Part shown: positions 15,414 to 20,975 of the stretch, in pieces
Numbering within the stretch: position 1 is the stretch's first letter
How the letters are laid out: each line of letters starts with the position of its first letter
Source of the DNA: a virus
IMG/VR virus record: IMGVR_UViG_3300006735_000323
Coordinates: 1 to 21,339 of that record
DNA: 21,339 bases
Strand: one strand, 5' to 3'
The notes under the pieces: generated by a model
Told to the model about the DNA's origin: nothing
Database searches by the model: none
Seen by the model: the letters and a program-made list of their open reading frames with translations, nothing else
Made by a program: the position numbers and the translations under genes

Positions 15414-15744
15414 TTTCTATCTTTTTTATTTCTTCATCATTAGAAGTTAGATTTATATTCTGCTGCTGTATATAACCTCTCTTATGTCCTTTATGCTGTA
15501 AGTAAAATATAATACTTCTTTCTTTTTCCTTTTGTATATTCTTAAATAACTGGCTTTCAACAAAGTCTAGTTTTACATTATCTATTTCGTCTACTTTCTT
15601 TTTAAATACTTCATCTTCTTTATACCATTTGTAGAAACTAGACCTGCTTATATTTGCTTTAGTACAAGCTGTAGATACTATACCTAATGAATTTTCTAAG
15701 CTTTCTAAAAGCATTTTTTTCTTTATGTGTTCTTTTTTGTCCAT
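15364..15744 (-). CDS. terS: Terminase small subunit, 126 aa
   Basis: A DNA-recognition subunit of the packaging motor. The N-terminal region has a helix-turn-helix (LLESLENSLGIVSTACTKAN, then ISRSSFYKWYKEDEVF; about 13-48), typical of phage TerS DNA-binding domains. A helical oligomerisation region (FKKKVDEIDNVKLDFVESQL) and the 'IIFYLQHKGHKRGYIQQ' segment follow; a 'KHKG.krGY' motif is common in this family. The C-terminus is a charged tail (KPKGDSSSTEKP). It lies directly before terL with a 50-base overlap, and 10 bases after the ParB-like gene. Confidence 0.85.
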   Translation of the reverse strand: MDKKEHIKKKMLLESLENSLGIVSTACTKANISRSSFYKWYKEDEVFKKKVDEIDNVKLDFVESQLFKNIQKEKERSIIFYLQHKGHKRGYIQQQNINLTSNDEEIKKIEIEIVKPKGDSSSTEKP

Positions 15745-15754
15745 ATTAATAAAT

Positions 15755-16246
15755 TTATTTTATAGTTACATTATACCCTTTACCCTTTAAATCTTCGTAT
15801 AATTCATTAGCAGTAATGGTATCTTTTTCTTTTACTGTTATAGTTATGTCTTTATCTTCGTCTATTTTGTCTATATTAAACCCTAGTTCTATGTCTTTAA
15901 AACCCCATTCTTTTAAGTCTACTACATCAAAATTACTTAATAGGTCTATATCCCACTGTCCACCATTCTTATTTAGTCTTACGTTTAATTCTTTTTCATC
16001 TTCTTCGCTTAGGTTTACGCTTACTGTAGGCACTTTTTCTGCGCCCATTTCACGTAATATTTGTAAACGCTGGTGACCACCGATCACATTATATAGTCTT
16101 TCTGGGTTTATGTTTATTACTATTGGTTTACACAGTCCAAATTTGTCTATAGACTTTTTTAAATCTTCATACTGTTTACCAGTTATCTGTCTAGGGTTGT
16201 ATAGTGACGGTTTAAGACTGTCTATCTTTATTAATGTAATTTTCAT
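15755..16246 (-). CDS. ParB/sulfiredoxin-fold domain protein, 163 aa
   Basis: The N-terminal domain carries the ParB-type pattern: 'IDSLKPSLYNPRQ' (8-20), 'LKKSIDKFGLCKPIVI' (29-44) and the signature GGHQRLQILREMG (56-68). Residues 88-101 (NVRLNKNGGQWDID) and 'LKEWGFKDIEL' are typical of phage and methyltransferase-associated ParB-like proteins, in which the motif forms a nucleotide-binding or nuclease site. No ParB HTH domain follows, so plasmid-partition function is unlikely. It overlaps the HNH gene by 35 bases and lies two genes after a DNA methyltransferase. Such proteins often neighbour or are fused to methyltransferases and terminases; the precise role is unknown. Confidence 0.82.
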   Translation of the reverse strand: MKITLIKIDSLKPSLYNPRQITGKQYEDLKKSIDKFGLCKPIVININPERLYNVIGGHQRLQILREMGAEKVPTVSVNLSEEDEKELNVRLNKNGGQWDIDLLSNFDVVDLKEWGFKDIELGFNIDKIDEDKDITITVKEKDTITANELYEDLKGKGYNVTIK

Positions 16247-16502
16247 ATAAATATTTATTAATTAATTCTAGGTGTCTTATTCTTACGTAAACGTTGAAAT
16301 TTTTATCTGTCTCTGCAAGATTGTGACAATCTCTACACAAAGCGCTTAAATTCTCTACAAAGTCCATACATTTAGAACCACCTAATTTTCTAGCTTGTAT
16401 ATGGTGGATGTCTACAGCTTCACTACCACACATTTCACACCCTATAAAATCGCTTTCATCTAAGTAAAAGAATGTCATATATACCTTAGTATGATTTCTC
16501 AT
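16212..16502 (-). CDS. HNH endonuclease, 96 aa
   Basis: A compact HNH domain: a first Cys pair (C22, C25), then VDIHHIQARKLGG (30-42) with the catalytic His pair, 'ENLSALCRDCHNLAE' (50-64) with the Asn and the second Cys pair (C56, C59), and His 60. The two CxxC pairs should bind a structural zinc. Its start overlaps the methyltransferase stop (ATGA), and its end overlaps the ParB-like gene. Small HNH proteins near terminase genes assist packaging in HK97-like cos phages; the proximity here (about 800 bases upstream of terS) suggests the same, though a free-standing homing nuclease is an alternative. Confidence 0.85.
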   Translation of the reverse strand: MRNHTKVYMTFFYLDESDFIGCEMCGSEAVDIHHIQARKLGGSKCMDFVENLSALCRDCHNLAETDKNFNVYVRIRHLELINKYLYENYINKDRQS

Positions 16503-17143
16503 TTTCTAATTCTTTCTTCTGCTATTTTAAAAGTTTTTGCATTTAACTCACTACCAAAATAGTTAGCATTTAATTTTTTAACACAAACCCCAAAAGTTCC
16601 ACTTCCCATAAAGCCGTCCCAAACTTTATCATTTTCGGAAACAATCCATTCAAGTATAGGCATTATTAATTTTTCAGGCTTACCCCAAACCCCTAATGCT
16701 TTGCCTACATTTCTTGGAACTTCAATTACACTATTTAACATTTTCCTTTCTCTTGGTGTATAAATTCTATCCCCCAAGTTTTTATCTCTCCCTATACACC
16801 CCTTTCCTTTTTTTTGTGGCGTTCTATCTGTATTATACTCCCCAGTGTAAGCCTCATTTTTTATCTCTCCATATATTAAGATATGTTCATGAGTATGTCT
16901 TGGCATTTTATGACTTACCCACCTACCATCTTTAAAGTACCATATCATTTCAAATTTAGGTATACCAAAAATTTTATCTATATAATGTTTATTTTGGAAG
17001 TTGGTAAAGCATACATAAGTTTTAGCCTTTGGAATGTAGTTAATATTTTTCCATTCATCAAAAGGTGGGTCAAAAAGGCAAACATCAAACTCTCCTTTAT
17101 TTTCTTTGTAATCTGCGTTATATAACTTTACAAGACTTTTCAT
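16499..17143 (-). CDS. DNA methyltransferase (N4-C/N6-A type, beta-like motif order), 214 aa
   Basis: Motif IV DPPF (25-28) is near the N-terminus and the AdoMet-binding motif I is near the C-terminus (DGFMGSGTFGVCVKKL, 176-191, then 'YFGSELN'). This circularly permuted order is that of beta-class amino-methyltransferases. 'GKPEKLIMPILEWIV' (154-168) is the typical helix before motif I, with Lys-Pro-Glu. There is no separate target-recognition domain and no restriction partner in the window, so an orphan methyltransferase that protects phage DNA, or modifies host sites, is likely. It overlaps the HNH gene (ATGA) and the preceding gene (26 bases). Target base and sequence cannot be read from the protein. 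Confidence 0.88.
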   Translation of the reverse strand: MKSLVKLYNADYKENKGEFDVCLFDPPFDEWKNINYIPKAKTYVCFTNFQNKHYIDKIFGIPKFEMIWYFKDGRWVSHKMPRHTHEHILIYGEIKNEAYTGEYNTDRTPQKKGKGCIGRDKNLGDRIYTPRERKMLNSVIEVPRNVGKALGVWGKPEKLIMPILEWIVSENDKVWDGFMGSGTFGVCVKKLNANYFGSELNAKTFKIAEERIRK

Positions 17144-17486
17144 ATACCTTTTTAAGATTGTTTATTATTTGCTTATTACACGGTGAACAGCTTTTCCATT
17201 TTGGGGGTTCGCCAAATACACTATGATATAAAGCTGATACTATAGTCTTTTCACCAGGCGTTAGCATACCACTATTTACCGTTGGAAATACCTCTTCGTA
17301 TATCTTAATCTCATCTTCTGTAAACTGTCTTATGTTTCTGAAGTTTGGAAATAGCTGGTTAAGCTGCTTTCTTCTTTCTTCACAACCACAGTCATCACCT
17401 AGTACAGCTTTAGCTACCTTATCTATACCAGTAGCAGCTGTGATAGAAGCTATTGTGTCGCCCAAACCTTTATTTTTTTTGCTCAT
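17118..17486 (-). CDS. Conserved-looking protein with CxC and CxxC pairs, 122 aa
   Basis: The N-terminus is 'GLGDTIASITAATGIDKVAK' with a following DDCGCEERR (C33, C35). A region 'LNQLFPNFRNIRQFTEDEIK' and a helix-rich middle follow, and the C-terminal 'WKSCSPCNKQIINN' carries C100 and C103; there is a last Cys at 119. The two pairs could bind a metal. I recall proteins with a 'GLGD..[ED].[IF]T..TG...[DG]DCGC' start near this place in Bacteroidetes phages, but no function. It overlaps the sigma-like gene by 17 bases and the methyltransferase by 26. No membrane segment, so it is not a holin. Confidence 0.66.
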   Translation of the reverse strand: MSKKNKGLGDTIASITAATGIDKVAKAVLGDDCGCEERRKQLNQLFPNFRNIRQFTEDEIKIYEEVFPTVNSGMLTPGEKTIVSALYHSVFGEPPKWKSCSPCNKQIINNLKKVYEKSCKVI

Positions 17487-18006
17487 ATTTTAAATATTTT
17501 TTAACTATTCGTATTGATTTACCTAAAGTATTTCTATTAATCTTCGTAGCTTTTTCTAAAGATGATAAACTATGTCCTTCAGAATAATATACCCTAAACA
17601 CTGAAGCGTCAAACCATCTAACGTTTTTTAACTTATCTTCTATCCATTTTAACCGTTCTTCATTAAGTATTAATTCGTCTATATGCTTACCCCTATTTTG
17701 GAAAGCTCTAGTATTAAATATATATTCTTTTAAATATTGTTTATTTATACTATAATATTTTTTATACTTACTAAAAAAAGGTGACGTTCCAGAATGATAT
17801 TGATTTACTAACATTTTTATAACATAGTACGCCAGTTCTTTACGTTTTATCATTCCTTGTATTAATTCTTGATCCTTATTGTATAAGTCTAGTAATACGT
17901 CATGTAATAAATCTTCATAGTCTGGTAGTGTGTTAGACGTAATATTCTTACTTATATTTAATAAGGTGGCATAGTTCTTGCTTATATATAAGTTTAATAT
18001 TTTCAC
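17470..18006 (-). CDS. Sigma-70-like (ECF-type) protein, 178 aa
   Basis: The start is GTG at 18006, overlapping the preceding TGA (GTGA); the next in-frame Met is at residue 52, so GTG is the likely start. Residues 28-43 (PDYEDLLHDVLLDLYN) resemble sigma region 2.1. 'AYYVIKMLVNQYHSGTSPFF' (59-78) could be the rest of region 2. The C-terminus (WFDASVFRVYYSEGHSLSSL, then EKATKINRNTLGKSIRIVKK; 131-170) fits a region-4 helix-turn-helix. It may direct RNA polymerase to phage promoters; four promoter-like elements found here are possible targets. It could instead be an unrelated DNA-binding protein, since region 2 similarity is weak. Confidence 0.6.
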   Translation of the reverse strand: MKILNLYISKNYATLLNISKNITSNTLPDYEDLLHDVLLDLYNKDQELIQGMIKRKELAYYVIKMLVNQYHSGTSPFFSKYKKYYSINKQYLKEYIFNTRAFQNRGKHIDELILNEERLKWIEDKLKNVRWFDASVFRVYYSEGHSLSSLEKATKINRNTLGKSIRIVKKYLKYEQKK

Positions 18007-18278
18007 AGTTTAGATACGCCTAGTTCTAATAATTGTTCATATTCCCAAAGTCCAAGCCTACTACCTTCTATTTTTACATTTGTTTTATACTTATTATATA
18101 ATTCTTTTTCTTTTAAATGTATATAATTATCATAGTCTATACCCTCAAAATCTGTATCTAAATCTCTAAGTATAAATGTTTTTTCTTTTTTACCATCATT
18201 TACAAAAAATATAAAACAGTGTGTAAATACTTTATGGCTTGGGGTTCTAATATTTTTAAAAAATCTAAATGGTTTCAT
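18003..18278 (-). CDS. Unrecognised small protein, 91 aa
   Basis: Reads MKPFRFFKNIRTPSHKVFTH at the start, then 'FIFFVNDGKKEKTFILRDLD', an acidic segment, and a C-terminal 'LGLWEYEQLLELGVSKL'. It is rich in aromatic and charged residues, has no catalytic motif, and seems a small alpha/beta fold. It starts inside the end of the VRR-NUC gene (14 bases) and its stop overlaps the GTG of the sigma-like gene. No function can be assigned. Confidence 0.65.
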   Translation of the reverse strand: MKPFRFFKNIRTPSHKVFTHCFIFFVNDGKKEKTFILRDLDTDFEGIDYDNYIHLKEKELYNKYKTNVKIEGSRLGLWEYEQLLELGVSKL

Positions 18279-18615
18279 TTTGATAGTTCATTATTGTTTC
18301 TATTACTTGATCTAAGGTATAGCATATCACGGCTTTATACCCTCTTGCGTTTAGTTTAGCTATCCAGTCTTTCTGTGCTGGTGAAGGTTTATTATATCCT
18401 ACTTTAAGTTCTATCATTAAGCCATGATATTTGCCGTAGTGTGATGGTTCAAATATTAACAAGTCTGGTACACCTTTTTTATATTGTTTTTTTATAATTG
18501 ATTTTTGTTTCCAGTTAGTACGACCTAAAAACACACCACCTAAAGTAGATGTAAAAAGCATTTTAGTATGGTTAAGATACTCTACTACTGAATTTTGTAA
18601 ATCTATTTCTTTCAT
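18265..18615 (-). CDS. VRR-NUC domain nuclease, 116 aa
   Basis: A PD-(D/E)XK-type nuclease. The N-terminal helix (KEIDLQNSVVEYLNH), 'KKGVPDLLIFEP' (47-58, with the key Asp at 51), 'GLMIELKVG' (65-73, with Glu 69 and Lys 71) and 'SPAQKDWIAKLNARGYKAVI' (78-97, with the conserved Gln 81) are the usual VRR-NUC markers. Stand-alone phage VRR-NUC proteins are thought to act on branched DNA during replication or recombination. Its start overlaps a 47-residue gene (ATGA). It lies just after the replication-initiator-like gene, which supports a DNA metabolism role. Confidence 0.88.
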   Translation of the reverse strand: MKEIDLQNSVVEYLNHTKMLFTSTLGGVFLGRTNWKQKSIIKKQYKKGVPDLLIFEPSHYGKYHGLMIELKVGYNKPSPAQKDWIAKLNARGYKAVICYTLDQVIETIMNYQNETI

Positions 18616-18755
18616 TTTCTATTATCTATAAATATTGTTAGCTGTATTAATAGTAAGTATATTCGTAACTCAAAATATGGATGGTTTTTATCTGCTTCAA
18701 AATGTCTTACACCAAGCATTAAACCGTTCCAAATAAAGCTTATTATAATATTCAT
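18612..18755 (-). CDS. Small protein with hydrophobic C-terminal half, 47 aa
   Basis: Found in the 136-base gap between replication-like and VRR-NUC genes. ATG at 18755 overlaps the preceding TGA (ATGA) and its own TGA overlaps the next ATG (ATGA). The product begins MNIIISFIWNGLMLGVRHFE and continues 'HPYFELRIYLLLIQLTIFID'. The 'GVRHFE....PY.ELRIYL' pattern recalls tiny proteins seen near replication genes of Bacteroidetes phages. Two hydrophobic stretches could be membrane-associated, but it is too short to be sure. Coupling overlaps on both sides are good evidence that it is translated. Confidence 0.66.
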   Translation of the reverse strand: MNIIISFIWNGLMLGVRHFEADKNHPYFELRIYLLLIQLTIFIDNRK

Positions 18756-19543
18756 CTTTTAAGCCATTTAATTTTACCGTCATAACTATTTACCTTCTTT
18801 ACATATCCTAAGCTTTCTAAGTGCTTGTAATAGCTTCTAAGCGCTGTGTGATCTTGCTCTAGTCTTTTAGCAAAATGTATATCGTAGTAGTCTGGAAATT
18901 TAGGTTCTGTCGTTTTAGATGTCTTTTCAAACTTAGCATTTAATCTTACCCACCGTTTATATCGTAGTGAAGTGTTCCAGGTTTTTTCTAGTTCCCATCT
19001 CATCTTCCCTTTACTATTTTCTTCAGTCCAATAGTCTAAGAAATCTTCTATAAATTCTTTAGGACTTAATTCTTTAATATCATTTAAAAATTTGTCCTTT
19101 GGGGATATACTAATATTATTATTTAATATTATTTCTTTATTCTTATTAATAGTTTTAGAATCGTTTAATATCTTGTTATAGAAATTTTCACATTCTAGTA
19201 TTGTATTTTTTTCATTACTAGTTTTTAAAATTTTTAATATCTGTGATTCGTTTATCTTAAAATGTAATTTAGCTGGTATACCCTTTCTTACCACCTTTAC
19301 TATTTCCCATTTAACAAGAGTAGCTATAACCTTGCTTATTTGGTGGTAAGATAGAGTAGTATGACAGCTAAGGTTTTTTATAGTACAAAAGAACATACCG
19401 TCTTTTAGCTGGTTTTTTTCTTGAAAATATGTTTGCTGTTGATATAAGTGAGATAGCACAACACTAGCCTCTATACCTAGAGAAGTCAAAAATACCTTAT
19501 TAACAATGAGAAAAGGCGAAGAGGCTAGTATTGATTTTTTCAT
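18752..19543 (-). CDS. Replication-initiator-like winged-helix protein, 263 aa
   Basis: The N-terminal domain (about 20-98) is a winged helix: 'GIEASVVLSHLYQQQTYF' (23-40), 'MFFCTIKNLSCHTTLSYHQI' (50-69) with recognition helix 'SYHQISKVIATLVKWEIVK', and 'LHFKIN' as the wing. A low-complexity Asn/Ile/Lys linker follows (100-155). 'FIEDFLDYWTEENSKGKMRW' (164-183) with 'ELEKTWNTSLRYKRW' is a module common in phage replication proteins of Bacteroidetes. A third region (218-263, YYKHLESLGYVKKVNSYDG) may be another winged helix. Together this suggests origin binding and helicase recruitment, like lambda O or DnaD-type proteins. The AT-rich linker DNA carries a direct repeat (19111-19133). Confidence 0.62.
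   Translation of the reverse strand: MKKSILASSPFLIVNKVFLTSLGIEASVVLSHLYQQQTYFQEKNQLKDGMFFCTIKNLSCHTTLSYHQISKVIATLVKWEIVKVVRKGIPAKLHFKINESQILKILKTSNEKNTILECENFYNKILNDSKTINKNKEIILNNNISISPKDKFLNDIKELSPKEFIEDFLDYWTEENSKGKMRWELEKTWNTSLRYKRWVRLNAKFEKTSKTTEPKFPDYYDIHFAKRLEQDHTALRSYYKHLESLGYVKKVNSYDGKIKWLKR
19111..19133. repeat. Direct repeat (TAATATTATT) in AT-rich core of the initiator-like gene
   Basis: The 10-base unit occurs at 19111-19120 and 19124-19133, 13 bases apart, in a nearly pure A/T stretch (about 19080-19260) encoding the low-complexity linker. It is a possible origin iteron pair, as in lambda O, though base composition alone could produce it. Confidence 0.35.
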
Positions 19544-19567
19544 ATTGGTTATTTAATTTAAAATTTT

Positions 19568-19583
19568 ATTATTTAAAAATAAT
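19568..19583. repeat. AT-only inverted repeat upstream of the initiator-like gene
   Basis: ATTATTT, 2 bases, AAATAAT: 7-bp perfect arms in the 73-base gap between the SSB-tip gene and the initiator-like gene, 25 bases before the ATG at 19543. It could be an operator for the nearby XRE protein or a weak hairpin. Such palindromes arise by chance in A/T DNA. Confidence 0.3.
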
Positions 19584-19616
19584 TCTATTTATATAAAACT
19601 TATTAACATAGTATTG

Positions 19617-20069
19617 TTAGAAAGGTAGATCTGCTTCTACCTTAGTTTTTAATTCTACCTCTGTTTCCTCATAACCTTTAAAGCTTTTTAACTTAAAGTA
19701 TTCATCTTTAATAACTTCATCTATTTGGCTTTTATCTATTTTACCATAACAGTATCTTAGGTTAGCCATATTAGTAGCCTGTGCGTGTCGTATTCTATCC
19801 TGTGTATCTATATCATTATTTGTATACTTAGCAGAAGTAGTATTAGTAGCGCTATTATTATTAAACTTACTATCTCCTTTAAATGGAAATTTTACCGATC
19901 CTTTATCATTTATAGTATATTCTACTTCGTCACCTATATTTTGATATATTGAATTTTTCTTTTTATAAACTTTTCCTATATCCCCATTTTCAAAAGATAT
20001 ATGGAAAACGTACATATCGTACAGCATATCTGGCTGTAATTTTAAATCTTTAATTATTGATTTTTTCAT
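19617..20069 (-). CDS. Probable ssDNA-binding-type protein with SSB-like C-terminal tip, 150 aa
   Basis: The N-terminal half is beta-rich: 'LYDMYVFHISFENGDIGKVY' (16-35), 'NIGDEVEYTINDKGSVKF' (44-61), compatible with a small OB-type domain. A Asn/Thr/Ser-rich flexible linker follows (68-90), then a helix-rich part (RIRHAQATNMANLRYCYGKI), and the protein ends in VEADLPF. An acidic stretch followed by [IL]-P-F at the very C-terminus is the hallmark by which SSB proteins bind replication partners. It precedes the initiator-like gene. The N-terminal part does not match classical SSB that I can recognise, so it may be an SSB analogue or an SSB-tip mimic. Confidence 0.52.
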   Translation of the reverse strand: MKKSIIKDLKLQPDMLYDMYVFHISFENGDIGKVYKKKNSIYQNIGDEVEYTINDKGSVKFPFKGDSKFNNNSATNTTSAKYTNNDIDTQDRIRHAQATNMANLRYCYGKIDKSQIDEVIKDEYFKLKSFKGYEETEVELKTKVEADLPF

Positions 20070-20075
20070 GTGTAT

Positions 20076-20300
20076 TTAGTATTTAATTAATAATTCGTTA
20101 ACATCTACTTTTAGTATATTACATAATTCTAGTAGCTCAGATACTTTAAAAGTTCCTGGGTGGTCTATTTTTGAAAGTATACTAGGGTAAGACAAACCCA
20201 ATTTTTTAGCAAGGTAATTTTTTTTAACCTTGTTTCTTATCATTATCCTGTATATAGATTCCCTTACAGTTTGCGTAGTGTTTAATACTTTATATTTCAT
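20076..20300 (-). CDS. XRE/Cro-like HTH regulator, 74 aa
   Basis: Residues 17-72 form a compact helix-turn-helix: 'YRIMIRNKVKKNYLAKKLGL' with the turn at AKKLGLSYPSILSKI (31-45), then 'FKVSELLELCNILKVDVNEL', the usual last two helices of Cro/C1-type domains. With no other domain, it is a Cro-sized DNA-binding protein. It overlaps the preceding gene by 11 bases and ends 6 bases before the SSB-tip gene, so it belongs to the early operon. No divergent partner regulator is seen, so this need not mean lysogeny. Confidence 0.82.
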   Translation of the reverse strand: MKYKVLNTTQTVRESIYRIMIRNKVKKNYLAKKLGLSYPSILSKIDHPGTFKVSELLELCNILKVDVNELLIKY

Positions 20301-20508
20301 TATCTTTTTTATTTATTAATGTTGTAATCATATCGTAATATTTATTATACATTTTATTAAATGTAACTTTTACAGCAGGTCTCATAACATACCCCCTAAA
20401 CTCATGATAGTTATTTCTATATAGAGTTTCATGCTCATCTCCATATATTCTTTTGACCTCTTCTAAAGCTAAATATTCAGCTAATTCTATTAAATCTAAA
20501 TTTACCAT
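20290..20508 (-). CDS. Unrecognised small helical protein, 72 aa
   Basis: Reads MVNLDLIELAEYLALEEVKR, then 'HEFRGYVMRPAVKVTFNKMY' and a Lys/Asp/Asn-rich end. Mostly helical and charged, no cysteines and no membrane segment. It starts after a 27-base A/T-rich gap and overlaps the XRE gene by 11 bases. No family recognised. Confidence 0.62.
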   Translation of the reverse strand: MVNLDLIELAEYLALEEVKRIYGDEHETLYRNNYHEFRGYVMRPAVKVTFNKMYNKYYDMITTLINKKDNEI

Positions 20509-20535
20509 AACAGTTTTTTTTAATAAATATAAAAA

Positions 20536-20790
20536 TTATTTATTTGTTTCTTGCAGGTAGTTTATCATATCTACACCATCTTCTATTAAATGGTATTTTT
20601 TAAAAGGTCTAGAAGTACCGTAACGATCTTTGTATTTAACGTAACTAGATTCAATAGTATAACCGTCTTTTTTTAAGTCTCTTATTACACTAGGTATATG
20701 TAGTATGTGTAATTGTGTAAAACCTTCCATAGTGGTTATAGTATTTTTTTCTTCTTTAAAATACCTTAACAGTTTTTCTTTATGTGTCAT
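20536..20790 (-). CDS. Small winged-helix-like protein, 84 aa
   Basis: The sequence 'THKEKLLRYFKEEKNTITTM' and 'IPSVIRDLKKDGYTIESSY' has the spacing of a winged helix: first helix, short strand with Thr-Thr, recognition helix, then 'DLKK.GY.I' leading to wing strands (VKYKDRYGTSRPFKKYHLIE). This resembles small HTH_39-type phage proteins ('..L..yLk.g..iT..eA...l....l...I.dLr..G..I'). It could regulate early genes or bind DNA during replication. The start overlaps the stop of the 62-aa gene (ATGA). Confidence 0.6.
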   Translation of the reverse strand: MTHKEKLLRYFKEEKNTITTMEGFTQLHILHIPSVIRDLKKDGYTIESSYVKYKDRYGTSRPFKKYHLIEDGVDMINYLQETNK

Positions 20791-20975
20791 ATCTTATTTA
20801 TGTATTTATTTAATTTTTCTTTCATATAAGGTATATTAATAGTGTGTAATAATTGATAGGTAGATACTTTTATTATTAATTCATTACCATTATCATCATA
20901 CCCCCCTATATGGGTTTCTTCACCATCACAAGCAAACGTAGTAAGCTCTGATGTTTCTATATATTTAACAGCCAT
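20787..20975 (-). CDS. Unrecognised small protein, 62 aa
   Basis: Starts at ATG 20975, overlapping the preceding stop (TAATG). The N-terminal part is 'YIETSELTTFACDGEETHIG' with 'GYDDNGNELIIKVSTYQLL', a small beta-rich unit, then a helix (YMKEKLNKYINKI). It holds one Cys and several acidic residues. Similar small early proteins occur in Flavobacteriia phages, to my memory, without known function. Confidence 0.6.
   Translation of the reverse strand: MAVKYIETSELTTFACDGEETHIGGYDDNGNELIIKVSTYQLLHTINIPYMKEKLNKYINKI

Noticed and set aside
16696-17125. Plus-strand ORFs opposite the methyltransferase gene
   Set aside because: Hydrophobic Phe/Tyr/Leu-rich translations are expected from the reverse of a Lys/Glu-rich gene; the minus-strand frame has clear catalytic motifs.
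17118-17486. Holin for the 122-aa protein
   Set aside because: No membrane-spanning segment; it has Cys pairs and charged helices instead.
20076-20300. Lysogeny repressor
   Set aside because: The XRE protein is Cro-sized, lies in the same operon direction as its neighbours, and there is no divergent partner or integrase in the window.
20512-20535. A/T-only hairpin (AATAAATA/TATTTATT) upstream of the 72-aa gene as a terminator
   Set aside because: No G/C in the stem and no T-tract after it in the transcription direction; expected by chance in such DNA.
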